Part shown: positions 36,801 to 47,325 of the stretch, in pieces
How positions within the stretch are numbered: position 1 is the first letter of the stretch
Layout of the letters: each line of letters begins with the position of its first letter
Assembly: GCA_013399115.1 (NCBI GenBank)
Contig: VXAA01006526.1
Span: forward strand, 320,962-384,961
Source: Anseranas semipalmata
Taxonomy: Eukaryota > Chordata > Aves > Anseriformes > Anseranatidae
Length of the DNA stretch: 64,000 bases
Direction: 5' to 3'
The notes under the pieces: generated by a model
The model's database searches: none
What the model was told of the DNA's origin: nothing
The model's input: the letters and a program-made list of their open reading frames with translations, nothing else
Translations under genes and position numbers: made by a program

Positions 36801-39800
36801 AACTACCCTCTCAGCATCGAGGCTTCATTCGCAGAATGGGGTAACAACACTAGCCTTGGAAAATGCTGTGCGTAGCCCTGGGTATTACCTGGTCCTAACT
36901 GTTCCCCATTCTTTGCAAAGCGCACGTGCTTCACTGATTACCTCAAGACTGGGCTTCAACCGCAAACTACGGGGTTAAAAGGATATCAAACCTCAAAATG
37001 TATTAAAGCATTTTTCTGTAATACATACCATGCAAGTACCTCCCTGCACTTAATTCTTCACAGGAAATAAAGACTAAAAGACAAAGGCCAATATTGAGAC
37101 ACTTCTAATGAAAAGGTTTTTCAGAACCAAAAGGTGCAAGACTTGCCACCTCCAATAATGCTACGAGAGTTTAACACTAAGACACATTCTGCATTTCCTT
37201 TGCAAACATGCTGCACGTTATATTTTTGACAACAACTCACCATGACTGACTATGTTAGCTTTGTTTTACTGGAAACCTATTTGTTATCCCCAATTTCATT
37301 ACAATATAGGATACAGCGCTGGCATGATTTATTCCCACAAAGACTGCTACACATCGCATTACACTGGACCATTCTCTCTTAAATTTATGTGGCTCTCCCA
37401 GATGTCTGTCCATGCATGGGTACAATAACCCAATCACAGCTGTGGAAACATGAAAGAAAAAAGGCCCAAAAGTTAAAATACTGGCAATATTTAACTAAAA
37501 TAAAGACTAGGTAGACTTTGACAATTATTGTAACCAAAACGAATCTTTTACGCATACATAGTACAAAATACACACTGCAACAAAACAGGAATTTCAAACA
37601 ATTTCATTACTTAAGAAAGCCCTATAGAATTGTTCAGCAGCAGCACCAACCACAGCAGCAGTGACCTAGCAGAAGTAGTAAAACGGAGCCCATTTGAACT
37701 AAGGGCAGAGGATCACAGAGCTCTGCACCCTACCAAAACTTGCACTCTCACAACATAGTTCAAAAAGAGCAGTAATAGCTTGCGGGCTGGCACTTTTGAA
37801 AATCCCACATATCAAACATGCATGTTAAAATAACTGCAAAACAAACACACCACAGCAAGGGCAGAGTGTCCTCTATAATGTCAATATTTTGTGTCTTCTT
37901 TTGTTGTTGTTACAAGCAGTCTTTGTTTGGATAATGTTTTTCTTTTCTGCAATGCTACTACAAAGACTCGCACAGAAGAGGGAAAGCCAAAAACCTACAG
38001 TAGCTGTTGAATACTGAAAGCAAACAGGACTTTCAACCCCAGGGAAGCATTATGCTCTTTGAACACTTCTTCATAAATTTATTCTGTACTGCAGTTGCCT
38101 CTAAAAAGGCTGTTACCAACACAGCTGAGGATTAACACTGTTGCTTAATGTTAAACTGGTGTGGCAGGAGGGAAGCAGAGACTGAGTAACTGGTATGGAC
38201 TGTAATACTCTCCGTTTGGCATGCTGTTGGAGGTATGTTATGGCAAATGCTCTTTATTCAGCCAGAGAGGAACCTGATCTCCAGGATTCAGGAAAATAAA
38301 TCACCAGTAAAGCTAGGGGGGAAAAAATCCTCCATGAGCAATTTTCTTGCCAAAGGCATTGGGCCAAACTGATGACTAATAACAGGAACAGATGAAAGGA
38401 CTTCTCTGAAAACAACCTCCATCACCACCGATTATAAATATGCAAAATACCTTCATTCTGTTCATAATAATAAGCCATACTGCAAAGAAATTTTCATGTC
38501 AGTTCCAGGAAGGCTGTACAAGTATAAATGGTAAGAAAATGGGTGAATTATCAGCATTTACCATAGAGATTGCCTGCATGTATGCTAGCAGAGAAGATAA
38601 GGAAGGTAAATGGAAAAGAAAAGACCGATAATAAAAAAGAAAGAACTCAAACTTTAGGAGGAGTCAATCCTGCTGGGAAAAGCCAACTAAGTACTATCTT
38701 TAAATCAGGTGGTTTAAAAGCAAGTAGTGCAAATATCTAGCAGATGACTGTGTTTTACAAACAATATCCAGTCTTTCCATCAAAACCACCAACACATGAG
38801 AAGCCTTTTGACTTCCCTGTATACAGCTGCAGATGGTGTTCTCAAACTGAGAGCGCCTAGCGTGCAACCTGATGCAAACAGTTCACAGTTCAAACTTTAC
38901 AGTGAACTTTATGTGTTGTTGCTGCAAGATGGGATTCTGTCATTTTTAACCCCCAGAGAAACCTTGAATGAGAAATAGAAAGTGGTACTGCTAAAATAGT
39001 GTGTGAACATGGTTGTAATAGAACACAAAGTGTACTATTGGTCCTTCAGTCTCTTTTCAAGTATGTCACCCTTCTCACATTGTAAGCCTCATACACATGG
39101 GACATTCATTTTCCAAGTAATAATTACAGACAGCTATCTCCACATGCTAAGAACCACAACACCCTCAATCATTCCTATGCAGAAAGCCATAGAAAAACTG
39201 TTGACTAGCTGACCTCTGTCACAACTACACCAGTGTTCAAACCAGACCTCTCCATACATAAAATATTGTGTCTTTACCAGACGTGTTTTTCCAGACAACC
39301 AATTTAAAGTTTAAAAGAAAAATGCAGCATACAATCCAAAAAACTAATCCACAACCACAGCAAGACAACAGAAAGAAGAGTAAGACAACTAGCAGATAAA
39401 GTAACTTCGACCGTAATATGCTAAACGCATTTCCACGGTAGAACAAAACCGATGGATTCAGAGAGCTATTTCAACAAGCTGTCAAAAGAAAAGCAATTAG
39501 ATGAGTAGAAGAAAATAGACTTAAAAATTATCATCAGCAAAACAGTAATATCAACTCCAAAGTTCATCTATTGACTCTCCTAATCTAGTGGAAGGTGTCC
39601 CTGCCCATGGCAGGGGGGTTGGAACTAGATGATCTTTAAGGTCCCTTCCAACCCAATCCTTTCTATGATTCTATGATTAATACCTAGTAAAGTGAGCTTC
39701 TCAATCTTACTAAAAGATTAAAACTATCTCTGGGAAGATACTGCCTTTACTGTGAAGGTTCACTAAATCAGAATCCTCCAGATCTGGCTGCTAAGAATAT

Positions 39801-40872
39801 TCCCTTAGTGAAGTGTAAAATTGACCCATGTGCTCAACAATCTTCAGAGCCAAGTAGAAAGCCTAACTCCATCAGATTTGTACTTGATACTTGAAGATGA
39901 AAGAAATGGAAAAAGGGATATTTCTTACTACCTACAGCAGACATCTCACTTAAACTAGTTCTCAAATCATACACGTAAGCCTCAACTCCCTACATGGTTA
40001 CAGGAGAAACGGAGCATGTTCACATCATCCAACTTGATATATGAATCTAACTGAGGTGCTCTGTTCTGTAACGTGCTTCCACAACTGCAAACTGCGCATC
40101 TGGCCTTACCTCCCTGAAATGCAGTCATGTTTCTGAGCTTTAGAGAGCTAAAGCAATACCTCAAACTGCACTGAGGAACAAATGGAAAGCTGGACCACAA
40201 AACAGAGCATTACGCGGGGTGGTTCACCGTGCTCAAAACAAGCGGCAGTGTGCAGCAACATCTGACCCTTCCAGGCTATTGCCATGGGCTGCATGCAGAG
40301 CATATTCCTGTAACCAGCCTCAAAGTTACAAGTGGCACCACCTTCTGAAATCTGTTAAACCTGTACTCTAACCCAGAAGAAGAAGCAAGGGTTATGCTCT
40401 GCCAACGATATTACAGTGTAACAAGTTAGCAGAACAAAAATTTTTGGACACACGCATGCACACTTGTGAATACTCGGGGAGATCCGGACAGCAACAGCTT
40501 AGAAAGGGCAGTGTTGCTGGAGTAGAAATGTTTATCTTCCACACCTTTCACATGAAGCTTTTTGCAACTGTAACTACCTATCCAACCTTTCATCTCCATG
40601 CCAGGCATACGTACACAACTGAACTTACCTGATGCTGTGCCACAGCAAGGTGGCACCCACCAAGCTGAGGAGAAGATGCTTGTGATCACATCAGGGGGGA
40701 AGAGAGTAACGTTTCTCTGGATCTGAAGCAAGTTTAATACTAATGCAAGAAATACGCCAATAAAAAACAGCACTATACCACGAATTACCAAATTCATGCC
40801 ACGACTGGTTACAGATGAAATGTATGGACCACACTTTTTTGGTAAGGTTGGCATTGCATCATTTTCGGCCAT
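33806..40872 (-). CDS. INSIG2: INSIG2, insulin-induced gene 2 protein (five coding exons)
   Basis: Join on the minus strand: 40872-40629, 37439-37315, 34994-34828, 34409-34310, 33847-33806. This is 678 bases, 225 residues plus TGA. INSIG2 is a polytopic ER membrane protein. In sterol-rich cells it binds SCAP, holding SCAP-SREBP in the ER, and it brings HMG-CoA reductase to ubiquitin ligases such as gp78 for degradation. Recognition is by near-identity to the human protein as I know it, including [60 protein letters not shown] and [12 protein letters not shown]. About six hydrophobic segments are visible (roughly residues 28-50, 68-85, 108-121, 131-147, 155-176 and 189-206). Asp149 (SCAP-binding position), Ser151 (equivalent to the reported phosphosite) and Cys215 (reported to control INSIG2 stability) are all present. 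INSIG1 is excluded by the short N terminus. The start ATG has G at -3 and G at +4. Every intron is GT-AG. Confidence 0.98.
34310..34409 (-). CDS. INSIG2: INSIG2 exon 5 (100 bases)
   Basis: The acceptor tttttccag is followed by ATACACATCTCC at 34409. The first A completes Gln179, then come residues 180-212: [20 protein letters not shown] and [13 protein letters not shown]. This is the last membrane segment and its flanks. It ends ATG before a consensus GTGAGT donor. The flanking introns are short (418 and 462 bases). Confidence 0.96.
34828..34994 (-). CDS. INSIG2: INSIG2 exon 4 (167 bases)
   Basis: The acceptor ttaacacag precedes AAAGTGGATTTT at 34994. The exon encodes residues 124-178 plus two bases of codon 179: [20 protein letters not shown], then [20 protein letters not shown], then the fifth membrane segment ending LVYNGVY. 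Asp149 and Ser151 lie here. It ends CA before a GTAAGT donor, so codon 179 (Gln, CAA) is split across the junction. No open frame longer than the exon marks it, so it is easily missed by ORF finding alone. Confidence 0.95.
34995..37314 (-). other. INSIG2: INSIG2 intron 3
   Basis: 2320 bases between exons 3 and 4, with donor GTATCC and acceptor AACACAG. It includes an 18-base poly-A run at about 35413-35430 on the plus strand. No coding or repeat family was recognised otherwise. Confidence 0.9.
37315..37439 (-). CDS. INSIG2: INSIG2 exon 3 (125 bases)
   Basis: The acceptor is tttccacag with the first exon base at 37439. The exon completes codon 82 and encodes residues 82-123, from [17 protein letters not shown] to FVGINHASA. 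The segment includes the cytosolic HKFKREWSS loop and the third membrane segment. Its length of 125 bases and its phase match the INSIG family exon structure as I know it. The donor is GTATCC after GCT, clearly weaker than the other three donors in the gene. Confidence 0.95.
37440..40628 (-). other. INSIG2: INSIG2 intron 2
   Basis: 3189 bases between exons 2 and 3, bounded by a GTAAGT donor and a CCACAG acceptor. It contains the 3' end of a CR1 element at about 39.59-39.68 kb. No other structured element is evident. Confidence 0.9.
39586..39678 (+). mobile_element. CR1 LINE 3'-end fragment
   Basis: About 93 bases match the well-known avian CR1 tail: gtgtccctgcccatggcagg, ttggaactagatgatctt, aaggtcccttccaaccc and terminal repeats ttctatgattctatgatt. 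It is 5'-truncated, as most CR1 copies are, and sits in INSIG2 intron 2 opposite to the gene's direction. The tail is close to the consensus as I know it. CR1 tails of this form indicate a bird, or at least a sauropsid. Confidence 0.95.
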
Positions 40873-40969
40873 GACTTCTTATGCTCTCAGAGACATCCAA
40901 CAGGCTGACTGAGGAGGATTCACTTGTAATCGGTATTTTGACTCTCCTCAATTAGGAGATGCCCAAACC
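40629..40969 (-). CDS. INSIG2: INSIG2 exon 2: 5' UTR tail plus first coding segment
   Basis: The 3' splice site reads ...ttatttttcag, with the exon starting at 40969. The 5' UTR part covers 40969-40873 and coding begins at ATG 40872-40870. It encodes residues 1-81 plus the first base of codon 82 and ends in ...GCATCAG followed by a strong GTAAGT donor at 40628-40623. It holds the cytosolic N terminus, the first membrane segment, the lumenal [15 protein letters not shown] loop and the [10 protein letters not shown] start of the second segment. Residues 3-10 (ENDAMPTL) differ most from the human protein, as expected for the variable N-terminal tip. A five-codon upstream ORF lies six bases before the start codon. 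Confidence 0.96.
40879..40896 (-). promoter_or_regulatory. Short upstream ORF in the INSIG2 5' UTR
   Basis: The minus strand reads ATG TCT CTG AGA GCA TAA (40896-40879), five codons ending six bases before the INSIG2 start codon. The upstream ATG is in weak context (T at -3, T at +4), whereas the main ATG is strong, so leaky scanning is expected. It is the only ATG in the UTR part of this exon. Any effect on translation is inference. Confidence 0.6.
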
Positions 40970-42984
40970 CTGAAAAATAATAAAACAAGGGTGAAAAATG
41001 CAGGTATAAGAAACATTATACATATCTCTCCTAAACAAATCAGAGATTGGACATTATATTTTTCTGAATCTTCTGAAGAGGCAATTTGTCCTTTGAGAGC
41101 AGAACCAACCATAGCTGCAAAAATGCCTTACAAAGAAAACAGGTTTTACAAATAGCTTTACCTACTGGGAGACAAAGAATGAAATGTGGGATAGGACAGC
41201 TAGGAATGCAAAACCACAGTGATGAGAAGAAACAAAACTGGTATCAGGTGGAAGAAAGGCTTGCTTCACAGTAACAGTAAATTTTGTTTTTCTTCCCTCC
41301 TTTAAACAACAACTGGAGATTATGTAATTCAGAAGCAAGTAACACAGCCCTTAGTTTCAAGTCAGCCACAGGGGTTCACAGATCTCTCTTCCTGAACAGA
41401 TGCCAGAAGACATTTCTCAACTGGAAAGTGAAATCTGAGAAATATTTTTCAGGATGGAGTCAAAATTTCAGCAATCCCACAGCGCATCAATTTGTATAAT
41501 CCCAGATAAAGAGCAAATAACTTGGCGAACCAGAGAAGTAACCTCAACACAGAGAAAATGTTTACCAAAGGAACGCACATTTTGTAAAAACTACCATACA
41601 TTATTACAAACTATAGTTGCAAACAGGCACAAAAGAATCTGAGGGCAAAGGGAAGAAGGAGCTCCACCTGCCCATGCCCTGGATACCTTCCTACAGGAGT
41701 AACTCTGCAGGCACTGTATGAATGGCAGAGTTCCCAGCCCAATCACTCTTTTTAAAAAACAAAACTGTCAATCAAGAGTCTTGTTATACATGGATTCAGT
41801 GCCACATTCATGTATAACAACAATTTTGATCGACAGCTTAGCCACCTGGAACTTAAAAAAAAGAAGTCCTGACATTGTTTTTAAATTTGAAACTGCCAGC
41901 TGCTGGCAGCTTCTGTTAACTCTTACTTATGGCCACACGGATGGAAGGGGAGCCAAAACAGTGAGCGCATCCTTCCCCTTCCACCCAGACTTCAGCAGAT
42001 CCAGAGGAAGCTCTCTGAAGACGTAAGGGCAATGCGGAGGGAGCTGCCTTCACTGTTGCTGACCAAATGCCAAAAGGCAAGTGAAATACATCCAGGCTAG
42101 TTAAGACACTGCAGATACCTCCAACACAGACACGAAGCCATGCTGAGGTATTCTCCAGCACTGCGAAAAAGCTCCAAGAGGCAACACAAGAGAAGAAAAA
42201 AAAAGTTCTAATCACACATAACTTCTGCTGGCAGTTTGGGGAGGCAGCAGAGTGCTCCCAAGAACACGGGATCTCTTCTACGCAGCTGCTTCTGAGCGAT
42301 ATTTGTCATCATGAGCACATCTTGGGGAGGCGGCAACCACGGTGTCTGGCTTCTTAGTCAGCACCCTGACTCACACCGAGCATTGAGACGTCTGCATCAA
42401 GGCTGGCACCGCAACACTTCCCTCGAGCAAAAAGGAGGTGCTCCAGATTTTTTTCCCCTCCTCTGGATGGCATGGCAGTAGAGCTTGGATGATACGTTTA
42501 GCCTCCAGGAAAGAAAGCAGGGAATCCCAAATATATCACAACTTCAGCTGAGAACCCCCCCTGCCCCTGCAGGCTTTGTCCACCCGGTGATGGCAGGAAT
42601 ACTCACAATTTACAGGGGAAGTCTTAAACACGTGGCATCAGAGACTGGAGGTCCCAATTACAAAAAAAGCCCTCCACAGGAATACTGTACCTAATGGGGG
42701 TGTTTAAACCATTATGTCTCTTCTTAGGTTTAGTTTTCCTAAGAAAACACACTAAACTCTTGACTCTCCACTTACTGCATCATCCCAACAGCTCTTGGCA
42801 CTTCCTAAGCCTGAACGTCCTTTTATTTATTCATTTTACTGTGACCAGAGCTGACATGTAAAATTCCAGATTTGGCTCTCATGGACTTGTACAAGAAAGT
42901 TCCCACTTTTGTGTGTCTAAATGAGTTCTTCTGGTGCACTCCAAGGACCTCATTTGCTTATTCCCGCTGCCATAAAGCAGTTGC

Positions 42985-43270
42985 TCACATCCTGTGATCT
43001 GTTACTACATCCACGTCTTTCTTCTCTCCTGTTAGCAAACTCCTGTTTCTCCGTACCAGCCCCAAACCTTTATTGGGTATTACTCTGCACTCAATGTCAT
43101 TCAGTTTTTCCTGCAGGATACCTCTGTCCTCTTTGACCCTGCAAACATTTCCAAACTTTGGGTCATCAGCAAACAGCATTACTACAATTCTACTTTGTGC
43201 ACCAAGCTCATCAATTAAAATATTAAGCAAGACCAACCCAACTCCCGATCTTTGAGAAAATCTATTAATA
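42985..43270 (-). mobile_element. Degraded LINE (CR1-type) reverse-transcriptase fragment
   Basis: The minus-strand frame at 43236-42985 reads LLNILIDELGAQ, then LFADDPKFGNV, then GILQEKLNDIE. These match the CR1/L3-type reverse-transcriptase pattern LFNIFINDLD, FADDTKLG and LQxDLDxLE, including the FADD catalytic motif (family form F/YxDD). The frame is interrupted on both sides and the element lacks its other domains, so it is a dead relic. Divergence is high compared with the CR1 tail at 39.6 kb, implying an older insertion. It lies in INSIG2 intron 1 in the gene's own orientation. Assignment to CR1 rather than a sister clade is uncertain. Confidence 0.8.
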
Positions 43271-44181
43271 ATTTCCCTGCAGCCATTATTTCCCCATGTT
43301 ATACCATCTCTTGATATCTCCCTCTAACAAGACTCTGCTTCTTGTAATTCTTTGAATACAATAATCTCCAACTTAATTAAGAATCATCAGCTCTCCCACG
43401 TGGCACTACGTAAAATGTGTTACTGACGTAAAAATTGATCAGATCTTACTCTTTTTTTTTTTTTTCCTAGAAATGCTGATGACCAAATAAAAGTCCAATT
43501 TTACTCTGGCATAAACCAGCTTCGGAAAATTAAAACTGTATTTACCTGATCTTCCATTTAATACATCATTTGGCAAATATATGATATTTAATTGTGAAGG
43601 CTTATCAAAACATAACAGGACTTTTCTATGCTAGGGAATTGCTTGCTGTTTTTACACAACCCCTGCAGCTCCAAGTCATTCAAGGCACTGCAGACTCCAG
43701 CAACATTTTTACTAGGAGGCAAACAGCCTTACCAGCGCAAGGACACTTTCAGCAGGTTCATCTCAATGAACATGTTTATAACAAGTAATGCCAGATCTCC
43801 AATTAGTATGATGCAGTGGTCTCTGTCCTGGTTTCTCACCCTACACATGTTATTCCCATTTATTTTATCACGGTTCCAAATTTTGTCTGCTGACTGTCTC
43901 CTAGCATTCCACAAACAGAGAAATGGAGGAGCAGAGCAAGGTAACAGCTGACCAAAACCAATGTCAGGACTCTTCAGTGTCTCTGACAGCCTGGGTTTAA
44001 GATTCTCAGACAAGACACACTATCTGCATATCAAAGGTATTTACTACTGCCTCCTTTAATGAAAATGGAAATTACAATTTCCAAAATAGACATCAACTCC
44101 TTCTTCTGGACTGCGAAGCTAGTGTGCACACAGGTGGATAAGACAGTCTGTCTTCTTTCAAGCCTTTGTGGTGGTATTTTA

Positions 44182-44232
44182 TATGTAGGGTTTCCCTACA
44201 TATAGGTAGGAAACCCTACATAGGGTTTCCCT
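44182..44232. repeat. Nested palindrome triad (TAGGGTTTCC unit, forward-reverse-forward)
   Basis: The unit TAGGGTTTCC occurs forward at 44186-44195, reversed at 44209-44218 and forward again at 44221-44230. Two perfect local hairpins result: TATGTAGGG/TTT/CCCTACATA (44182-44202) and GGAAACCCTA/CA/TAGGGTTTCC (44209-44230). The longer arms TATGTAGGGTTTCC (44182-44195) and GGAAACCCTACATA (44209-44222) also pair perfectly. It lies in INSIG2 intron 1. Confidence 0.95.
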
Positions 44233-45021
44233 TTCAGATGGAATAGTTCACATATTGAACCAACACTACTTCTAAGCCTTCGTCTCTTGGGAATGAATAT
44301 TCAAAGCTGCAGAAACATACAGAAAGCTACAGGCTTGTCACTTTCACAAAGTCTCAGCTTCACTTCTCCTCTTCAGTGGCACACAGCTTCAACACGAGCT
44401 TTTTAACATACCAAACATACCAAGTGAGAGAACCAGATATGTGGTTCGCAAGGCAACCACACGATGTCTGGCCTTACGCAAAAAGTTAACAAGCAAATTA
44501 TCACCCTTGACATTTTCAAAACACTTAGTCACTTAACTGTCTTTTAATTAGCAGATCCATCCTGCAATGCTCCCCAGTGCTCCTCATACTAATGAAGAGC
44601 TCCGTGTTGCGTGTGATTCACAAAACTTCTCACATGATAAGACGTATTATGAACGACTCGGCATAGTGGGGGCCAAGAAAGAAAAGATTTATTTCGGTAA
44701 AGCCAAGCAGGAGGTGAACGCAATGGTGACATGAAGGGGAACCACCTGTGCTCTGCGAGGCACGGGAAGCCCCACAACACCCGTCCCAGACCTCGCTTTG
44801 CCGGGCACGGGGCTGGGCGGCTCTCCCGCCTCACAGCCGCCGGCCTGGGGAGCCCCCCGGCCGGACATTCCGGCGGCCGCCTCCGGCCCCAGCCTCGACG
44901 CCTCCGAGGCTCGTTACTAGGCGGGAGCCGGAGGGGCAACCGCCGCGCAGGGCCCAGCCCGCGGGCAGCGGGCCCGGTTGGGCGGCTCGGCCCCGCCGGC
45001 TGCGCCTTCCCGAGGCGAAGG

Positions 45022-45175
45022 NNNNNNNNNNNNNNNNNNNNNNNNNNNNNNNNNNNNNNNNNNNNNNNNNNNNNNNNNNNNNNNNNNNNNNNNNNNNNNN
45101 NNNNNNNNNNNNNNNNNNNNNNNNNNNNNNNNNNNNNNNNNNNNNNNNNNNNNNNNNNNNNNNNNNNNNNNNNNN
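45022..45175. other. Assembly gap (154 N)
   Basis: A run of N flanked by very GC-rich sequence (cgaggcgaag on the left, ggccgctgccggggg on the right). It is probably a sequencing dropout in the core of the CpG island. The real length may differ from the N count. Confidence 1.
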
Positions 45176-45413
45176 GGCCGCTGCCGGGGGCGGGCCGGGC
45201 CGGGCGGGCGCTCCGCAGGACTGGGACAGGGACAGGCCTGTCCCTCCGGAGCGGCCTGCTAGGCGGAGGGGCCTGGGGTAGGGGGGCAGCGAGTGTCCGT
45301 GAGGCACCAGCGCCCTGCCCTCAAAGCACACTGCGGTGTTTTGCTCCTAAAAGAGAAAACGACAACGAATTAAAGTCTAGTTTCATGCTAATTGCTTGCA
45401 GGTTGTTGCAAGG

Positions 45414-45422
45414 TTTTATATA
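45414..45422 (-). promoter_or_regulatory. TATA-like motif TATATAAAA facing INSIG2
   Basis: The minus strand reads TATATAAAA at 45422-45414, inside the right shoulder of the CpG island. If functional it would place initiation near 45385-45390 in the INSIG2 direction. TATATA is nearly symmetric, so orientation is not certain, and CpG-island promoters usually do not need a TATA box. Confidence 0.3.
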
Positions 45423-47250
45423 CAAGCGTGTGAATCCCGTTTCCTTCGCTCTCTGCCTGTTTTCTTTTTAGACCTGTCAGCGTCTGCACGGGTGCGTTAG
45501 GTTCAGCTGGAGCTGGGCGAAAGGATGCCGAGCTCCCTCCCGGCTGTGTCCGCCCGAGCGAGGTCTGAGGGCTGATGTGTAAGGGAGGGGAGAGGAAAGG
45601 CGGGCCGGTAACGCGGCATTAATCAGGGCAAAATTCACAGAACACGGGAAAACAGCTGCCGCCTGTTCCCCCGCAAGTTTCAAAGAAAAAGGAGAAGTGA
45701 AAATGTGAATGTTGTAAAATTAGAATGTGCTCATGCTGGTCAAGAGCAATGTGTGTGCAGAACAGATGAAGGAGTAAGTAACACAAAATTCAGTAGGATG
45801 CTGTTTAAACTGTACAGCGCGGCTCTTTGGAAATGGGTTTGTTACCAAAATGAAAGGATATAGGCAGTTAGGCTTTTTGTAACATGCTCATGCTTCCAGC
45901 TTAGGTGGTTTTAGCCATGTACAGTGTGCAATATCCTTAGCAAATTTCAGCAACAGAAACAAGGAAGATGAAGTTCTTGTTTCTCAGCTAAAACTGCTTA
46001 CCTGAGTCCAGCTGTCCCAAGCACCAGATTCTGCGGAGACTTTCACATGTGCTTAGCTTTATTGATTAGGGCAAAAATGACACAGCTCATTACTCCAGAA
46101 ACCACATTTTCATCACTAATTTGTGTGTGGTCTTTCAGGAAGAAAGTACATTGCAAAGCAGAAAATAATTTGCTTTGACCTTTCTTTACAAGTAGTAATG
46201 GCATAACAGTTATTTACTACAGAAAGTAGTAAAGGCTGCTATATTCATTATTAAATTAATTTCTATATCATACAAATATTCATTATGTCATTATGTTCAT
46301 TATTATTCGTCTATTAATGAACTCCTTTTATTCTCATTGCACCAATATTTAATACAATTTATTAAACAGTGTTTGCACGTTGCATTCATCCAAGCTTAGT
46401 ATTTCATTACAAACACTTTGCTGAGCTGTCCGTATTCCAAGGCCCATTCACAGCGATTCAGTGCAGTACAGTTCCTATTACAAGTCCCGGGATAATGATT
46501 GGATAGTATGAAATTTGTTACTGTATTTACTGTAGTGGTATCTTTAGTGATAACTGTGGTTTCTTTGTGCTGATACAGATACGTTGTGAAAAACACTGTT
46601 ACCAAACATATATAAACTCAAAGGAGAGTATAATAGACATATTAAGAATGGAAAAGAAACAGATTTACAGCAGCAGAAAACCATTGTGGTTTAGATGAGC
46701 AATGAATGAATTTTCAAATCATTCAGCTTTGGTTTTCTTCACACAGATACAGAATCTTGTTATTCTCAGTAACCCCTACTGAGCTACTTGCCATGTCTGT
46801 GATTTAGATAGTTAATTTTCTGTACTTGAACTCCAAGTTTTGGATCCAGAAAGACAAACAAAAGGGTATTTTAATCAAACAAAATGGTCTTCCCCAATGT
46901 CAGATTAGCTCCTTTGGACAGCCACATGCCTGAGGCAGAGCAAAGCAGACCAGAACTGTCAGTCCGTATGGGAAAGCCTGAAAACAGAAACTTTGTGTAC
47001 ATAAAGTGTGTGCATTAGAGGGGGAAAGTGTGGCATAAGTGAATGGTGACTGCAAATGATTGCTAGATCTTTCCTCCTCTAGACATATACATAGTCAGGT
47101 GATGATTTGTCTGTCAATAAAATCAGGTTAGTTATCGTCAGGTCTATAAAATTACAATTCCTATAAAAAATAAGCTGATCATATCAGAAATGTTAGCTAT
47201 ATTAGTAGAAGGGCATTAAAGCCAATATGTGAGAAAATAAATTACCAGGA

Positions 47251-47325
47251 TTGGTGTAAAACAGTGCCACTCCAAGAACGTTATTGGCATTGCCAATTTA
47301 CACCAGCTGAAGACTTAGTCCTTAT
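47251..47325. repeat. Second imperfect palindromic repeat (MITE-like)
   Basis: GGTGTAAA at 47253-47260 pairs exactly with TTTACACC at 47297-47304. The right arm continues as caccagctgaagacttagtc, like the palindromic family suggested at 27.6 kb. A 13-base palindrome TTGGCATTGCCAA lies inside at 47284-47296. Confidence 0.5.

Larger units (their letters stand above)
40970..44729 (-). other. INSIG2: INSIG2 intron 1 (part)
   Basis: DNA between INSIG2 exon 2 and the CpG island. No coding exon was recognised. It holds an antisense-read LINE reverse-transcriptase relic at about 43.0-43.3 kb, a nested palindrome at 44182-44232, a T run at about 43451-43465 and an exact PBX-PREP type decamer at 41765-41774. 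Confidence 0.7.
44730..45620. promoter_or_regulatory. CpG island, probable INSIG2 promoter and first exon
   Basis: This is the strongest GC- and CpG-rich block in the window, set in AT-rich DNA and interrupted by an N gap. It lies about 4 kb upstream of INSIG2 exon 2, where an untranslated first exon is expected. On the right the CpG density falls off past about 45.6 kb. I could not assign the first exon's donor: weak GT candidates exist and the true one may be in the gap. In mouse, Insig2 is reported to use alternative non-coding first exons (Insig-2a and -2b), so more than one start site is possible. Open frames crossing this block are composition artefacts. Confidence 0.8.

Noticed and set aside
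44186..44230. TAGGGTTT units as interstitial telomere repeat
   Set aside because: The vertebrate telomere repeat is TTAGGG. Here the units alternate in orientation and are not tandem.
44731..45471. 246-codon open frame and overlapping frames in the CpG island
   Set aside because: They run through 154 N bases and have Arg/Pro/Gly/Ala composition typical of GC-rich DNA. Not coding.
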